A stretch of DNA of 64,000 bases, taken from NCBI GenBank assembly GCA_934247115.1, contig CAKQIY010000003.1, forward strand, positions 62,001 to 126,000, given 5' to 3'. Position 1 is the stretch's first letter. Each line of letters starts with the position of its first letter. A model generated the notes under the pieces. It had not been told where the DNA came from. It saw only the letters and a list, made by a program, of their open reading frames with translations, and ran no database searches. A program made the position numbers and the translations under genes. The DNA is from an uncultured Coprococcus sp. GTDB taxonomy: Bacteria > Bacillota > Clostridia > Lachnospirales > Lachnospiraceae. Below, piece after piece: positions 33,700 to 41,443 of this stretch.

Positions 33700-34887
33700 T
33701 TAATAGATATGTTTATCTGCATTCTGTTCAGCTATCTGCTTGAATTCCTTGAAGTGAGCCTGGAAAAGTAAGACAACACGTGGATCAAACTGTTTTCCAC
33801 TCTGGCTTACAATCTCTGTATAAGCCTCCTCCATTGACCAACCCTTCTTATAATATCTGGCTGATGTAAGAGCATCAAATACATCACACACAGCCATGAG
33901 CCTGCTTATATAAGCAATCTCCTCACCTTTCATATGTAGATATCCGGATCCATCCCATTTCTCATGATGCTCCTTGGCAATAGTTCTTGCAATCTGTAGA
34001 ATCTGTCCAGGACATTTGGAAAGGAGCGCGTCACCATATAATACATGGCTCTTCATGATCGCAAACTCCTCTTCTGTCAGACGCGAAGGCTTGTTAAGTA
34101 TCTCCTCACTTATCATCAGCTTGCCGATATCGTGCATCATGGCAGCGGTGGACAGCATGTCCACATATTCATCGTCGAATCCTGACGCTTTACCAAGGAC
34201 CTCCATGTACTTGGCAACTCTTTTTATGTGCTCACCTGTTGATTTGGATTTGCTCTCTGAGAGCTCAGCAAATGCGTATATGAGTTCCTTCTGATTAGTC
34301 TTGACCTCTTCAGCATGGTCTATAACATTATTGAGCATTGTTGAGTTTCTTGATACTATGAAATATGATACAAATGACATGATAAAAATGGCTATAACAC
34401 ATGGCGCTATGACCAGTATCATATTGTCAGCAAAATCATCATGTGCGGGTGGAATAACAAGATCACATAATCTGTAATTGACTATATCTGCAGCGAATAC
34501 ACCGACTGTAGATAAAAGCGCAGTATAGAGAACCATTGTCTTGTTATAATAAAGGGAAGCTACAAGCATAGGAAATATCCAGACGATCATAGCTGTGTAC
34601 GATAAAGTTGTATTGAGTATGGAGCATATGAGTACAGCCAATGCAATTACCACATATTTTATACATTTGCCATCATTGTTCTTAAGTAGATCAATAAAAA
34701 TCGTAGGTATAAGGGTCAGAATACAGCATACTCCCATGCAGGAACACAGGAGCACTATATTGCACTGCCCTCCAATATATGTAAATACCCAGTATAAAAG
34801 TATCAATATAGCAAAAAGCCTCATACATTTGGAGGCAATATGATTGATCTTGATATAATTGTCGCTTAATAGCCTGTTACTCTCCAT
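33700..34887 (-). CDS. membrane HD-GYP domain phosphohydrolase
   Basis: A 395-residue protein with about six hydrophobic segments in the first ~185 residues and a cytosolic HD domain. Metal motif MMHDIGKLMISEEILNKP lies near residue 250, and the HD-GYP signature appears as HHEKWDGSGYLHMKGEEI near 305, with RLMAVCDVFDALTS near 328. HD-GYP proteins commonly hydrolyse cyclic di-GMP, but some act on other nucleotides. No GGDEF gene is in the window. The sensor ligand of the membrane part is unknown. Confidence 0.87.
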   Translation of the reverse strand: MESNRLLSDNYIKINHIASKCMRLFAILILLYWVFTYIGGQCNIVLLCSCMGVCCILTLIPTIFIDLLKNNDGKCIKYVVIALAVLICSILNTTLSYTAMIVWIFPMLVASLYYNKTMVLYTALLSTVGVFAADIVNYRLCDLVIPPAHDDFADNMILVIAPCVIAIFIMSFVSYFIVSRNSTMLNNVIDHAEEVKTNQKELIYAFAELSESKSKSTGEHIKRVAKYMEVLGKASGFDDEYVDMLSTAAMMHDIGKLMISEEILNKPSRLTEEEFAIMKSHVLYGDALLSKCPGQILQIARTIAKEHHEKWDGSGYLHMKGEEIAYISRLMAVCDVFDALTSARYYKKGWSMEEAYTEIVSQSGKQFDPRVVLLFQAHFKEFKQIAEQNADKHIY

Positions 34888-34950
34888 GTTCTAATCCCCA
34901 AATCTCACTTGCATCCAGCAAGCGTCTTAAAACCCCTGTGATCTCACGTT

Positions 34951-35301
34951 TTATAAACTGTCCGGAGATATCTGGTCTCCGTCGCTCCATATCTTTTCGA
35001 TATTATAGAATCTCCTTGATTCCTCAGAAAATATATGGATTATTATATCATAATAGTCCAGCAAAATCCATCCACCTTCAGAATATCCCTCCACTCCCTT
35101 GTGGGAATATCCTGCTTCGTGCATACTGTCTTCAACATTGTCGCTGAGTGCCTGGACCTGCTTTTTGTTTGTTCCATCAGCTATCACGATATAATCACAT
35201 AATGTTGATATTTTGCTTATATCTATTATCTTGATGTCGAATGCTTTTTTATCCTCAAGTGCAGCGCATGCTATCTTGAGCATTTCTCTTGAATCTGCCA
35301 T
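34951..35301 (-). CDS. rsfS: ribosome silencing factor RsfS
   Basis: Binds ribosomal protein L14 and blocks subunit joining in starved cells. The 116-residue product shows the family pattern: DIKIIDISKISTLCDYIVIADG, VQALSDNVED, and the C-terminal GGWILLDYYDIIIHIFSEESRRFY (read as two blocks). GTG further up is in frame, but ATG 35301 follows GAGG at the right distance. It starts one base after the yqeK stop and closes the obgE operon. Confidence 0.94.
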   Translation of the reverse strand: MADSREMLKIACAALEDKKAFDIKIIDISKISTLCDYIVIADGTNKKQVQALSDNVEDSMHEAGYSHKGVEGYSEGGWILLDYYDIIIHIFSEESRRFYNIEKIWSDGDQISPDSL

Positions 35302-35302
35302 A

Positions 35303-35881
35303 TTAGTCCTCACTGTTCAATGATGTATAGTAATTATATGTCCGGATAGACATCTCGTCCGTATCCCCACAATTGCCACTTTCCAGATAACTCAAAGTAT
35401 TCTTTAATATGTGAATAATAGAAACATCTATATCTGTGAATGCCTCACGTCTTATTTCCTCTATCTCAGGCAGAGGCTTGCGGTTCGGCTCTATATAGTC
35501 AGCCACAAAAACAATCTTTTCCAGAAGTGACATAGCCGGTCTTCCAGTGGTGTGGAATTCTATAGCCGATAGGATGTCCTCATCGTCAATTCCGTATTTT
35601 TCTCTTGCGTAATATGCTCCCAGCTTTGCGTGTAAAAGCTCAGGGTTAGCAAATTCGACCTGACTTATTGGAAGTCCGTGTTTTTGGCATCTTGCTAGCT
35701 TCTCGTCTGCAGACAGACATTTGGCGCAGTCGTGAAGCAATCCGGCGGTCAGTGCTTTACCTACATCAGCTCCGTGAACCATGGCCAGACAGCCAGACAC
35801 ATATTCTACACCAAGTGAATGCTCAAATCTTTTCTTTGTGAGCTTGTTTTCAAGACGTTCACGCATCTCATATCTGTTCAT
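35303..35881 (-). CDS. yqeK: YqeK-family HD phosphohydrolase (Ap4A hydrolase type)
   Basis: A 192-residue HD-domain protein; characterised YqeK homologues split diadenosine tetraphosphate symmetrically into two ADP. Motifs: RFEHSLGVEYVSG near residue 18, GLLHDCAKCL near 48 (HD pair), and EFHTTGRPAMSLLEKIVFVADYIEP near 105-130 read as adjoining blocks. A TTG at 35902 is in frame, but ATG 35881 has AGGAG five bases away. The nadD-yqeK-rsfS order is the usual Firmicute arrangement. Confidence 0.93.
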   Translation of the reverse strand: MNRYEMRERLENKLTKKRFEHSLGVEYVSGCLAMVHGADVGKALTAGLLHDCAKCLSADEKLARCQKHGLPISQVEFANPELLHAKLGAYYAREKYGIDDEDILSAIEFHTTGRPAMSLLEKIVFVADYIEPNRKPLPEIEEIRREAFTDIDVSIIHILKNTLSYLESGNCGDTDEMSIRTYNYYTSLNSED

Positions 35882-35961
35882 CTTATCTCCTATCTGTTGC
35901 AAATGTTCAAGTATAAGTAATCAAGTACAAATATTTAATATATGTTGTTACATCTTCCAGA

Positions 35962-36585
35962 TCAAGCGTGATATAGATCATTGTTCTTGATATATGTCAT
36001 CACGTTATCGGGAACCATGTCACTGATATCTTCTCCTGACCTCACAGCAGCTCTTATATCACTTGAGGATATATCGTGCTGGCGGATGTACTCCCGACGG
36101 ATATCGGAAGCCGGAAACAGGCTGTGCAGGCTTGCTATCTTGTTATTGATCATCTCCTCAGGAGCTCCAATTCTTGTTGTGACAAGCAGCGTTGCAAGTC
36201 CTGATATGATGTCAGGTCTGTGCCAGCGGTCAAAATACATAATGGAATCCCCGCCCATAATAAAATACCAGTGAACGTCTGGATATAACTCGTGAAGGGC
36301 CTCAAGTGTATCTGAGGTGTATGTGATACCGGGACGTTTAATCTCAAAATCAGAATACTCCAACCCTTTTATGCCATCTATGGCAAGTTTTATCATATTG
36401 ATCCGGTGATCTGAAGAAACTTCATCGGAAATATTTTTATAACCAGGCTTATTGTTGGGCATCACAAGCACTTTATCCAGTCTGAACTGTTCCAGTGCCT
36501 GTACGCCAAGCTCTATATGTCCATTGTGTATAGGATTGAATGTTCCGCCGAGTATACCTACATGTCCTGCTTTTTGTGCCAGCAT
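35962..36585 (-). CDS. nadD: nicotinate-nucleotide adenylyltransferase
   Basis: Makes nicotinate adenine dinucleotide from nicotinate mononucleotide and ATP in NAD synthesis. The nucleotidyltransferase motif GGTFNPIHNGHIELG (with HxGH) is at residues 13-27 and the C-terminal ISSSDIRAAVRSG near 175. The 207-residue length is normal. GGAGG precedes the ATG at 8-base spacing; yhbY lies 12 bases upstream. Confidence 0.96.
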   Translation of the reverse strand: MLAQKAGHVGILGGTFNPIHNGHIELGVQALEQFRLDKVLVMPNNKPGYKNISDEVSSDHRINMIKLAIDGIKGLEYSDFEIKRPGITYTSDTLEALHELYPDVHWYFIMGGDSIMYFDRWHRPDIISGLATLLVTTRIGAPEEMINNKIASLHSLFPASDIRREYIRQHDISSSDIRAAVRSGEDISDMVPDNVMTYIKNNDLYHA

Positions 36586-36597
36586 GGCTTATCCTCC

Positions 36598-36885
36598 CTA
36601 TGGAAGCTCGATCTTCTTATGTTCCTTAGATTCCTTGTACAGAACAATCTTTCTACCGATCACCTGAACTACCTGTGAGTGGGTTCTTTCACCGAGCATC
36701 GCTGCTATCTCACGAGGATCATCAAGACAGTTTTTAAGAACAGAGATCTTGATGAGTTCTCTGGCTTCAAGAGCCTCTGCTACAGATTCTGTGAACTCAG
36801 GTGTGAGTGATGCTTTGCCTATGTTGAGTATAGGCTGGATAGTCTGTGCCAGCCCTTTTAAATATGCTCTCTGTTTGCTATTCAT
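36598..36885 (-). CDS. yhbY: YhbY-family RNA-binding protein (CRM domain)
   Basis: A 95-residue single CRS1-YhbY (CRM) domain: LKGLAQTIQPILNIGKASLT at the N-terminus, LIKISVLKNCLDD in the middle and the strand QVVQVIGRKIVLYKES at the end. Homologues bind pre-50S particles, consistent with its place 14 bases after obgE, itself a large-subunit assembly GTPase. Confidence 0.94.
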   Translation of the reverse strand: MNSKQRAYLKGLAQTIQPILNIGKASLTPEFTESVAEALEARELIKISVLKNCLDDPREIAAMLGERTHSQVVQVIGRKIVLYKESKEHKKIELP

Positions 36886-36899
36886 ATATATTTATTCCT

Positions 36900-38195
36900 T
36901 TACTTATAATAATCAAATTCAAGGAAATACATTCTTACAGTATCTCCGTCTACACAACCAAGCTTCTCAAGCTGTGCAAGTATTCCGTTGTCTTTGAGGA
37001 ACTTCTGGAAGAAATCGAAGCCCTTCTCAGATTCAAGGTTCGTATATCCGAGCATCTTCTCGATTCGTGGGCCCTCAACGATATATACGCCCTCCTCCTC
37101 GTCAGACTTTCTGACTTCAAATGGAAGCTCGGGATCATCCTGCATGGACAGATCTATTTCTGGCTCGAATTCTATGATTTCTCTTGGAGACTGTTTTACA
37201 AGGTCATTTACATACCAAAGAAGTTCATTGATACCCTTTCCTGATACTGCAGAGATAGGGAATATCTTATATCCCTTATCCTCCGGGAATTCCTCTCTAA
37301 GCATCTCTATGACCGTCTCATAACCCATATCATCCAGAAGATCAACTTTATTGGCTGCTATAACCTGAGGACGATTTTCAATGTCCTTATTATATTTTTT
37401 GAGCTCGTCATTGATGACATGTATATCGTTGATCGGATCTCTTCCGTCTACTGAAGCTGCATCTACAATATGGATTATAACCTTGGTTCTCTCTATATGT
37501 CTTAAGAACTGGAGCCCAAGTCCGGTTCCCTCAGATGCCCCCTCTATGATACCAGGAATATCTGCTATCACGAAGCCATTCTTGTCTCCGAGATCAACCA
37601 CACCAAGGTTAGGAACCAATGTAGTAAAATGATATGCCGCGATCTTAGGCCGGGCGTTCGTGACCCTTGCAAGGAATGTTGATTTGCCCACACTTGGGTA
37701 ACCAACAAGACCTACATCCGCGATACACTTGAGCTCGAGATCAACTGTGAGCTCCTTTGCCGGTTGTCCTGGTTGCGCATACTTTGGCGCCTGCATGGTG
37801 GAGGTGACATATGTTCTGTTTCCTCGGCCACCACGGCCTCCCTTAAGGAATGTAACAGGTTCTTTTTTATAAGCCATATCAAGTATGACCTTGCCTGTCT
37901 CTGAATCCTTGACCACAGTTCCAGGTGGAACCTTGAGTACGATATCGGCCCCATTGCTGCCGTGGCAGTTTTTCTTACCGCCCTCTTCACCATCTCCGGC
38001 TCTGTATTTTGTTACATGTCTATAGTTAGTGAGCGTGTTCATTCCCTCGTCAACAACAAAGATAACGTCACCACCATTACCTCCGTCGCCACCATCTGGA
38101 CCGCCGTTCGGAACATATTTCTCTCTTCTGAAGGATACATGTCCGTCGCCGCCCTTGCCTGATCTCACATATATTCTGGCTCTATCGGCAAACAT
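36900..38195 (-). CDS. obgE: Obg family GTPase
   Basis: GTPase needed for 50S assembly and stress signalling. The glycine-rich Obg fold (residues 1-158, VRSGKGGDGHVSFRREKYVP) precedes the G domain (G1 GYPSVGKST near 166, G3 DIPG near 212, G4 NKVD near 283) and a C-terminal OCT domain (from about 345). At 431 residues it has the Firmicute length. It heads the obgE-yhbY-nadD-yqeK-rsfS operon. Confidence 0.97.
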   Translation of the reverse strand: MFADRARIYVRSGKGGDGHVSFRREKYVPNGGPDGGDGGNGGDVIFVVDEGMNTLTNYRHVTKYRAGDGEEGGKKNCHGSNGADIVLKVPPGTVVKDSETGKVILDMAYKKEPVTFLKGGRGGRGNRTYVTSTMQAPKYAQPGQPAKELTVDLELKCIADVGLVGYPSVGKSTFLARVTNARPKIAAYHFTTLVPNLGVVDLGDKNGFVIADIPGIIEGASEGTGLGLQFLRHIERTKVIIHIVDAASVDGRDPINDIHVINDELKKYNKDIENRPQVIAANKVDLLDDMGYETVIEMLREEFPEDKGYKIFPISAVSGKGINELLWYVNDLVKQSPREIIEFEPEIDLSMQDDPELPFEVRKSDEEEGVYIVEGPRIEKMLGYTNLESEKGFDFFQKFLKDNGILAQLEKLGCVDGDTVRMYFLEFDYYK

Positions 38196-38232
38196 AATAT
38201 ACCGCCTTTCTATGTCAGATATTCTCTATCGA

Positions 38233-38261
38233 ATATTCAATGTCTAAACTACCTGTGTCAA
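38233..38261 (-). promoter_or_regulatory. possible obgE promoter
   Basis: TTGACA (complement of 38256-38261) with a 17-base spacer before GAATAT (complement of 38233-38238), a weak -10. It sits between the rpmA terminator and the obgE start, where a promoter is expected. Confidence 0.35.
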
Positions 38262-38328
38262 GTTCTGCAGATACATCTGCACACTATTTTATAGTATACC
38301 CCATATCTGCGCTTTTGTCTGTAAAAAA

Positions 38329-38357
38329 AGACTGGAATAATAAAATTACTCCAGTCT
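38329..38357 (-). terminator. intrinsic terminator after rpmA
   Basis: AGACTGGAATAAT (38329-38341) pairs with 38345-38357 with one mismatch/wobble and a very short loop. The - strand continues into seven T (complement of 38323-38329). It ends the rplU-prp-rpmA transcript. Confidence 0.85.
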
Positions 38358-38387
38358 CTTGATAGTATTACTTATATATATCCAATA

Positions 38388-38675
38388 TTACTCGTTAACT
38401 ACTGGATAGATAGAAACCTGCTTCTTGTCTCTACCCTTTCTCTCAAATCTAACGATACCATCAGCTGTAGCGAACAGTGTGTCATCTCCGCCGATACCTA
38501 CGTTAAGACCTGGGTGAATCTTTGTTCCACGCTGTCTGTAAAGGATGTTACCAGCCTTTACGAACTGACCGTCAGCTCTCTTAGCACCAAGTCTCTTGGA
38601 CTCTGAGTCTCTGCCGTTCTTTGTAGAACCTACACCTTTCTTATGAGCGAAAAACTGAAGTTCCATCTTCATCAT
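38388..38675 (-). CDS. rpmA: ribosomal protein L27 (with cleavable N-terminus)
   Basis: 50S protein whose N-terminus reaches the peptidyl transferase centre. The 95-residue precursor begins with a short leader ending in LQFFA before HKKGVGSTKNGRDSESKRLG, the Firmicute pattern in which the leader is removed by Prp after the Phe-Phe-Ala/His region. Prp is encoded immediately upstream (5-base gap). AAGGAGGTG precedes the ATG. The next codon is also ATG, so 38672 is equally possible. Confidence 0.97.
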   Translation of the reverse strand: MMKMELQFFAHKKGVGSTKNGRDSESKRLGAKRADGQFVKAGNILYRQRGTKIHPGLNVGIGGDDTLFATADGIVRFERKGRDKKQVSIYPVVNE

Positions 38676-38680
38676 GTCAA

Positions 38681-39007
38681 TTACACCTCCTTAAAGGTCA
38701 TACAAATATAATCGCCATAGGACTCTTCGATTCCGGAAATACCGATCACAAGCGCCTGCATCAAAGTCTGTGCCTTTACATCAGTTGCCTCTGTGAACAT
38801 GAAATCCATGTGTCCGCTCTCCTGATCACAGTCAAGTGTGAAACTCACATCTGAAAGTTTTTCAACAGAGTTCAAGATGGTTATCGTGATCGCTGAAACA
38901 GCGCTACAGACGATATCCTGTCCAGGATCATCATATTCCGCATGTCCATCTGTCTTAAATCCTATATATTCCGAATTGCTGTTCTGATAAATAACTACAT
39001 CAATCAT
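38681..39007 (-). CDS. prp: ribosomal-processing cysteine protease Prp
   Basis: A 108-residue YsxB-family protease that removes the L27 leader. The catalytic pair is visible: His in GHAEYDDPG near residue 19 and Cys in DIVCSAVSAIT near residue 33. As in other Firmicutes it sits between rplU and rpmA in the same transcript. Confidence 0.95.
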   Translation of the reverse strand: MIDVVIYQNSNSEYIGFKTDGHAEYDDPGQDIVCSAVSAITITILNSVEKLSDVSFTLDCDQESGHMDFMFTEATDVKAQTLMQALVIGISGIEESYGDYICMTFKEV

Positions 39008-39035
39008 GTCTTATAATCGATACAATCAATACCAA

Positions 39036-39344
39036 TTAAGCGTTGATCTTCTTGATCTCAACCTTAGTATATGACTGTCTGTGACCATTCTTCTTGTGAT
39101 AGCCAGTCTTTCTCTTGTACTTGTAAACAATAACTTTCTTAGACTTGCCTTCACCAACTACTGATGCTGTTACAGATGCATTAGCAACTGCATCTCCACA
39201 CTTAACGTCTGAATCAGTGCTTACTAAGATAACATCATCAAATGTTACTTCGCTTCCAGCCTCTGCTGCGAGCTTCTCAACCTTGATTACGTCTCCTTCA
39301 GCTACCTTGTACTGCTTACCGCCTGTTGCTATAATTGCGTACAT
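39036..39344 (-). CDS. rplU: ribosomal protein L21
   Basis: 50S protein that binds 23S rRNA. The 102-residue product starts MYAIIATGGKQYKV and ends with the basic RKTGYHKKNGHRQSYTKVEI region. An open frame runs 18 codons further upstream, but ATG 39344 has TAAGGAGG seven bases away and matches the conserved N-terminus. First gene of the rplU-prp-rpmA operon. Confidence 0.97.
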   Translation of the reverse strand: MYAIIATGGKQYKVAEGDVIKVEKLAAEAGSEVTFDDVILVSTDSDVKCGDAVANASVTASVVGEGKSKKVIVYKYKRKTGYHKKNGHRQSYTKVEIKKINA

Positions 39345-39421
39345 GGTTAATACCTCCTTAATCAAACTCGCCAGTTTTGGTGGTGTCTGTTGACACACTT
39401 ATACCTAACTGTGCGGCATAC
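39345..39421 (-). promoter_or_regulatory. rplU 5' leader, possible L21 leader element
   Basis: About 75 transcribed bases separate the promoter from rplU. They contain a small hairpin GTGTC-AACA-GACAC (- strand, around 39388-39401) and an A/C-rich stretch before the ribosome binding site. Firmicutes often carry a structured L21 leader here that mediates feedback by L21; I see the position and a stem, but cannot confirm the family consensus. Confidence 0.4.
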
Positions 39422-39427
39422 TCATAT

Positions 39428-39456
39428 AATCTACCATTGAGATTATTATTTGTCAA
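39428..39456 (-). promoter_or_regulatory. promoter of rplU-prp-rpmA
   Basis: Consensus TTGACA (complement of 39451-39456), 17-base spacer, TAGATT (complement of 39428-39433), in the 187-base gap between RNase G and rplU. Confidence 0.75.
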
Positions 39457-39531
39457 TAATTTTCTTATATTTTTCCCTATATTTTTCACATGATCTCCGA
39501 ATTCACCCAGAAAATCTTTAGAACAATATCA

Positions 39532-40698
39532 TCAAAGCTTAACAATTTCGTGAAGCGGTCTCTTTAACTTCTTTCTGGTCAGCTCTATAAGTCCAAGCTT
39601 TGTGATATCTACGAATTTGGCTGGTACCGGATCATCTGCCAGCTCTCTTATCAGTGTATCACGTATCCTGAGGATATCATCGGGATTCTTCATATTTATA
39701 AAGTCTATGACTATTATTCCGGACAGATTGCGGAGCCTTAACTGATGGCATGTCTCGATGGCTGCTTCGGTGTTGACCTTCAGCATATGCTGTTCCATAT
39801 CTCTGCCAGATATGGCTTTGCCGGTATTAACATCAACCACCACCATGGCCTCTGTCTGCTGGATTATAAGGTAGGCCCCTGATTTAAGCCATACTCTCTC
39901 CTTCAGAGCCCCCTCCACCTCTTTATTGAGGTTGTAGATCGCTGAGAGCGGACATCCTGAATCTGTATGAAGTGTTATGTCAATTGTTCCAGGCTGTTTT
40001 TTTTCTACGTAATCCTCAAATGCATGGAATATTTCTTCATCATCCGTTACAAGTGAATCCAGCTTATTGCTCCCCATGAAGGTTATATTTTCTATGTATT
40101 CAGGAGGGTTCCGGTACAGGCATGAGAAGCATTTTCTTGCGGCTGCAGTCTTCAGGATCTGCTGAAGACGACCGCCCAGCTCATTCAGTTCACGTTTTAT
40201 GAGTTCAGGGTCCGCATCCGCAGCATTTGTCCTGATGATACAACCCATACCCGCCGGGAGTGTATTTCGCGCGATGTCCTTAAACTCATCCCGGAGCTTT
40301 CTGCTGCTTATCTTGTTCGATACACCGATTTGTTCCCCGGTGTGAACCACACAGTAATCCCCGCGGATGGTGAGCTCCGATGAACCAACAGGGTTCTTGG
40401 TCTTGACTGCGTCACGGCTGATCTGAACGACTATCTCATCGCCGATCCTGAGCTTTGTGTGCTCCCTGCCATCGGCGTATATAATATCATTGTCATCCAG
40501 ACTGTAGTAGCAGGGAAGTCTATCACCATAATCCACGAAGCAGGCATTTATATTATTTACAATATTTGCCACCTTGCCCACATAAATATTGCCGAGGACT
40601 GTACTGTCCTCTGACAGGTTAAGATCTGTGACTTTGCCATCCTGTATAACAGCCTGTAATATTTTGTTGTCGTAGTGTGTAACTACCAGCTTTCTCAT
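39532..40698 (-). CDS. ribonuclease E/G family protein
   Basis: A single-strand-specific endoribonuclease of the RNase G type. An S1-like domain near residues 35-120 (NIYVGKVANIVNNINACFVDYG), a central RNase H-like region, and the DNase-I-like catalytic site with DVNTGKAISGRDM near 290 and IIVIDFINM near 328, which supply the two metal-binding aspartates. At 388 residues it stops shortly after the catalytic domain; the zinc-link and small domains of E. coli RNase G (489) are missing. It is grouped with two radical-SAM-associated genes and rplU, a common clostridial cluster. Confidence 0.9.
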   Translation of the reverse strand: MRKLVVTHYDNKILQAVIQDGKVTDLNLSEDSTVLGNIYVGKVANIVNNINACFVDYGDRLPCYYSLDDNDIIYADGREHTKLRIGDEIVVQISRDAVKTKNPVGSSELTIRGDYCVVHTGEQIGVSNKISSRKLRDEFKDIARNTLPAGMGCIIRTNAADADPELIKRELNELGGRLQQILKTAAARKCFSCLYRNPPEYIENITFMGSNKLDSLVTDDEEIFHAFEDYVEKKQPGTIDITLHTDSGCPLSAIYNLNKEVEGALKERVWLKSGAYLIIQQTEAMVVVDVNTGKAISGRDMEQHMLKVNTEAAIETCHQLRLRNLSGIIVIDFINMKNPDDILRIRDTLIRELADDPVPAKFVDITKLGLIELTRKKLKRPLHEIVKL

Positions 40699-40744
40699 GT
40701 GATATTCCCCTTATAATCTTTCAAATATACGGTCAGGCAGACTC

Positions 40745-41443
40745 TTAGAATGGTGAACCGGCCTTGTATAGAGGCATTATATTGCCATCAGGGCCATCCA
40801 TGTACGTCTCCAGTCTGTGAATATGATAATGGAACTGGTTGTGACTGACACCCGAATACGCACAGAGGGCCTGCATGACGAGCTCCGGCTTGAGGTTGTA
40901 TTCACTTCCGGTTGAAAGGAGCATATATATCTGATCATCCCTCAGCTCGCAGGCCATGATACCTGGCTTTATATTCTCCTCGCGTTCGCTCTTCTTAGTT
41001 TTTTTCAGGATAACTATCTGATCCTGCGACATGAAGGATTCCACGCTGTCCAGTATACTATGCCGTTCTTCAGTTCCTGCTTTGTCAAGGAATGATATGA
41101 CATAGTCCGATGCTGACACAACTGACATGGAGTTCTTCGCATCATCGGGAAGAAGCACACACTCAGTGACCTTCATCTCGTCAACCGATACGGCATTCAA
41201 TGCGTTGATCATCTCTCGGGATGTTGTAACTGATTCAAATTCGCCGTCAAAGTACTCACCGTCGGAAGTGATACCCATGGCCAGCGGCGCGGCAAATGAG
41301 ATGATCTGGTGGGGCGAATATCCCTTGGAATAGCACACATCCAGACCGGCACGCCTTATCTCCTTCTGAAAATATCTCATGACGTCAAGATGTCCTATGA
41401 ATCTCAGATTGCCGAGCTTGGAGTATTTAATTCTTATTTTCAA
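40745..41443 (-). CDS. TIGR03936/DUF2344 radical-SAM-associated protein
   Basis: A 232-residue protein typical of the partner that follows TIGR03960 radical-SAM genes in Clostridia. The N-terminus reads KIRIKYSKLGNLRFIGHLDV, followed by GYSPHQIISFAAPLAMG. It has no cluster-binding cysteines of its own. No ATG suits the frame: TTG at 41443, 9-10 bases after GGAGGAGG, gives the conserved start, while an upstream GTG at 41473 would add ten unconserved residues. It overlaps the upstream gene by 17 bases. Molecular role unknown. Confidence 0.85.
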   Translation of the reverse strand: MKIRIKYSKLGNLRFIGHLDVMRYFQKEIRRAGLDVCYSKGYSPHQIISFAAPLAMGITSDGEYFDGEFESVTTSREMINALNAVSVDEMKVTECVLLPDDAKNSMSVVSASDYVISFLDKAGTEERHSILDSVESFMSQDQIVILKKTKKSEREENIKPGIMACELRDDQIYMLLSTGSEYNLKPELVMQALCAYSGVSHNQFHYHIHRLETYMDGPDGNIMPLYKAGSPF

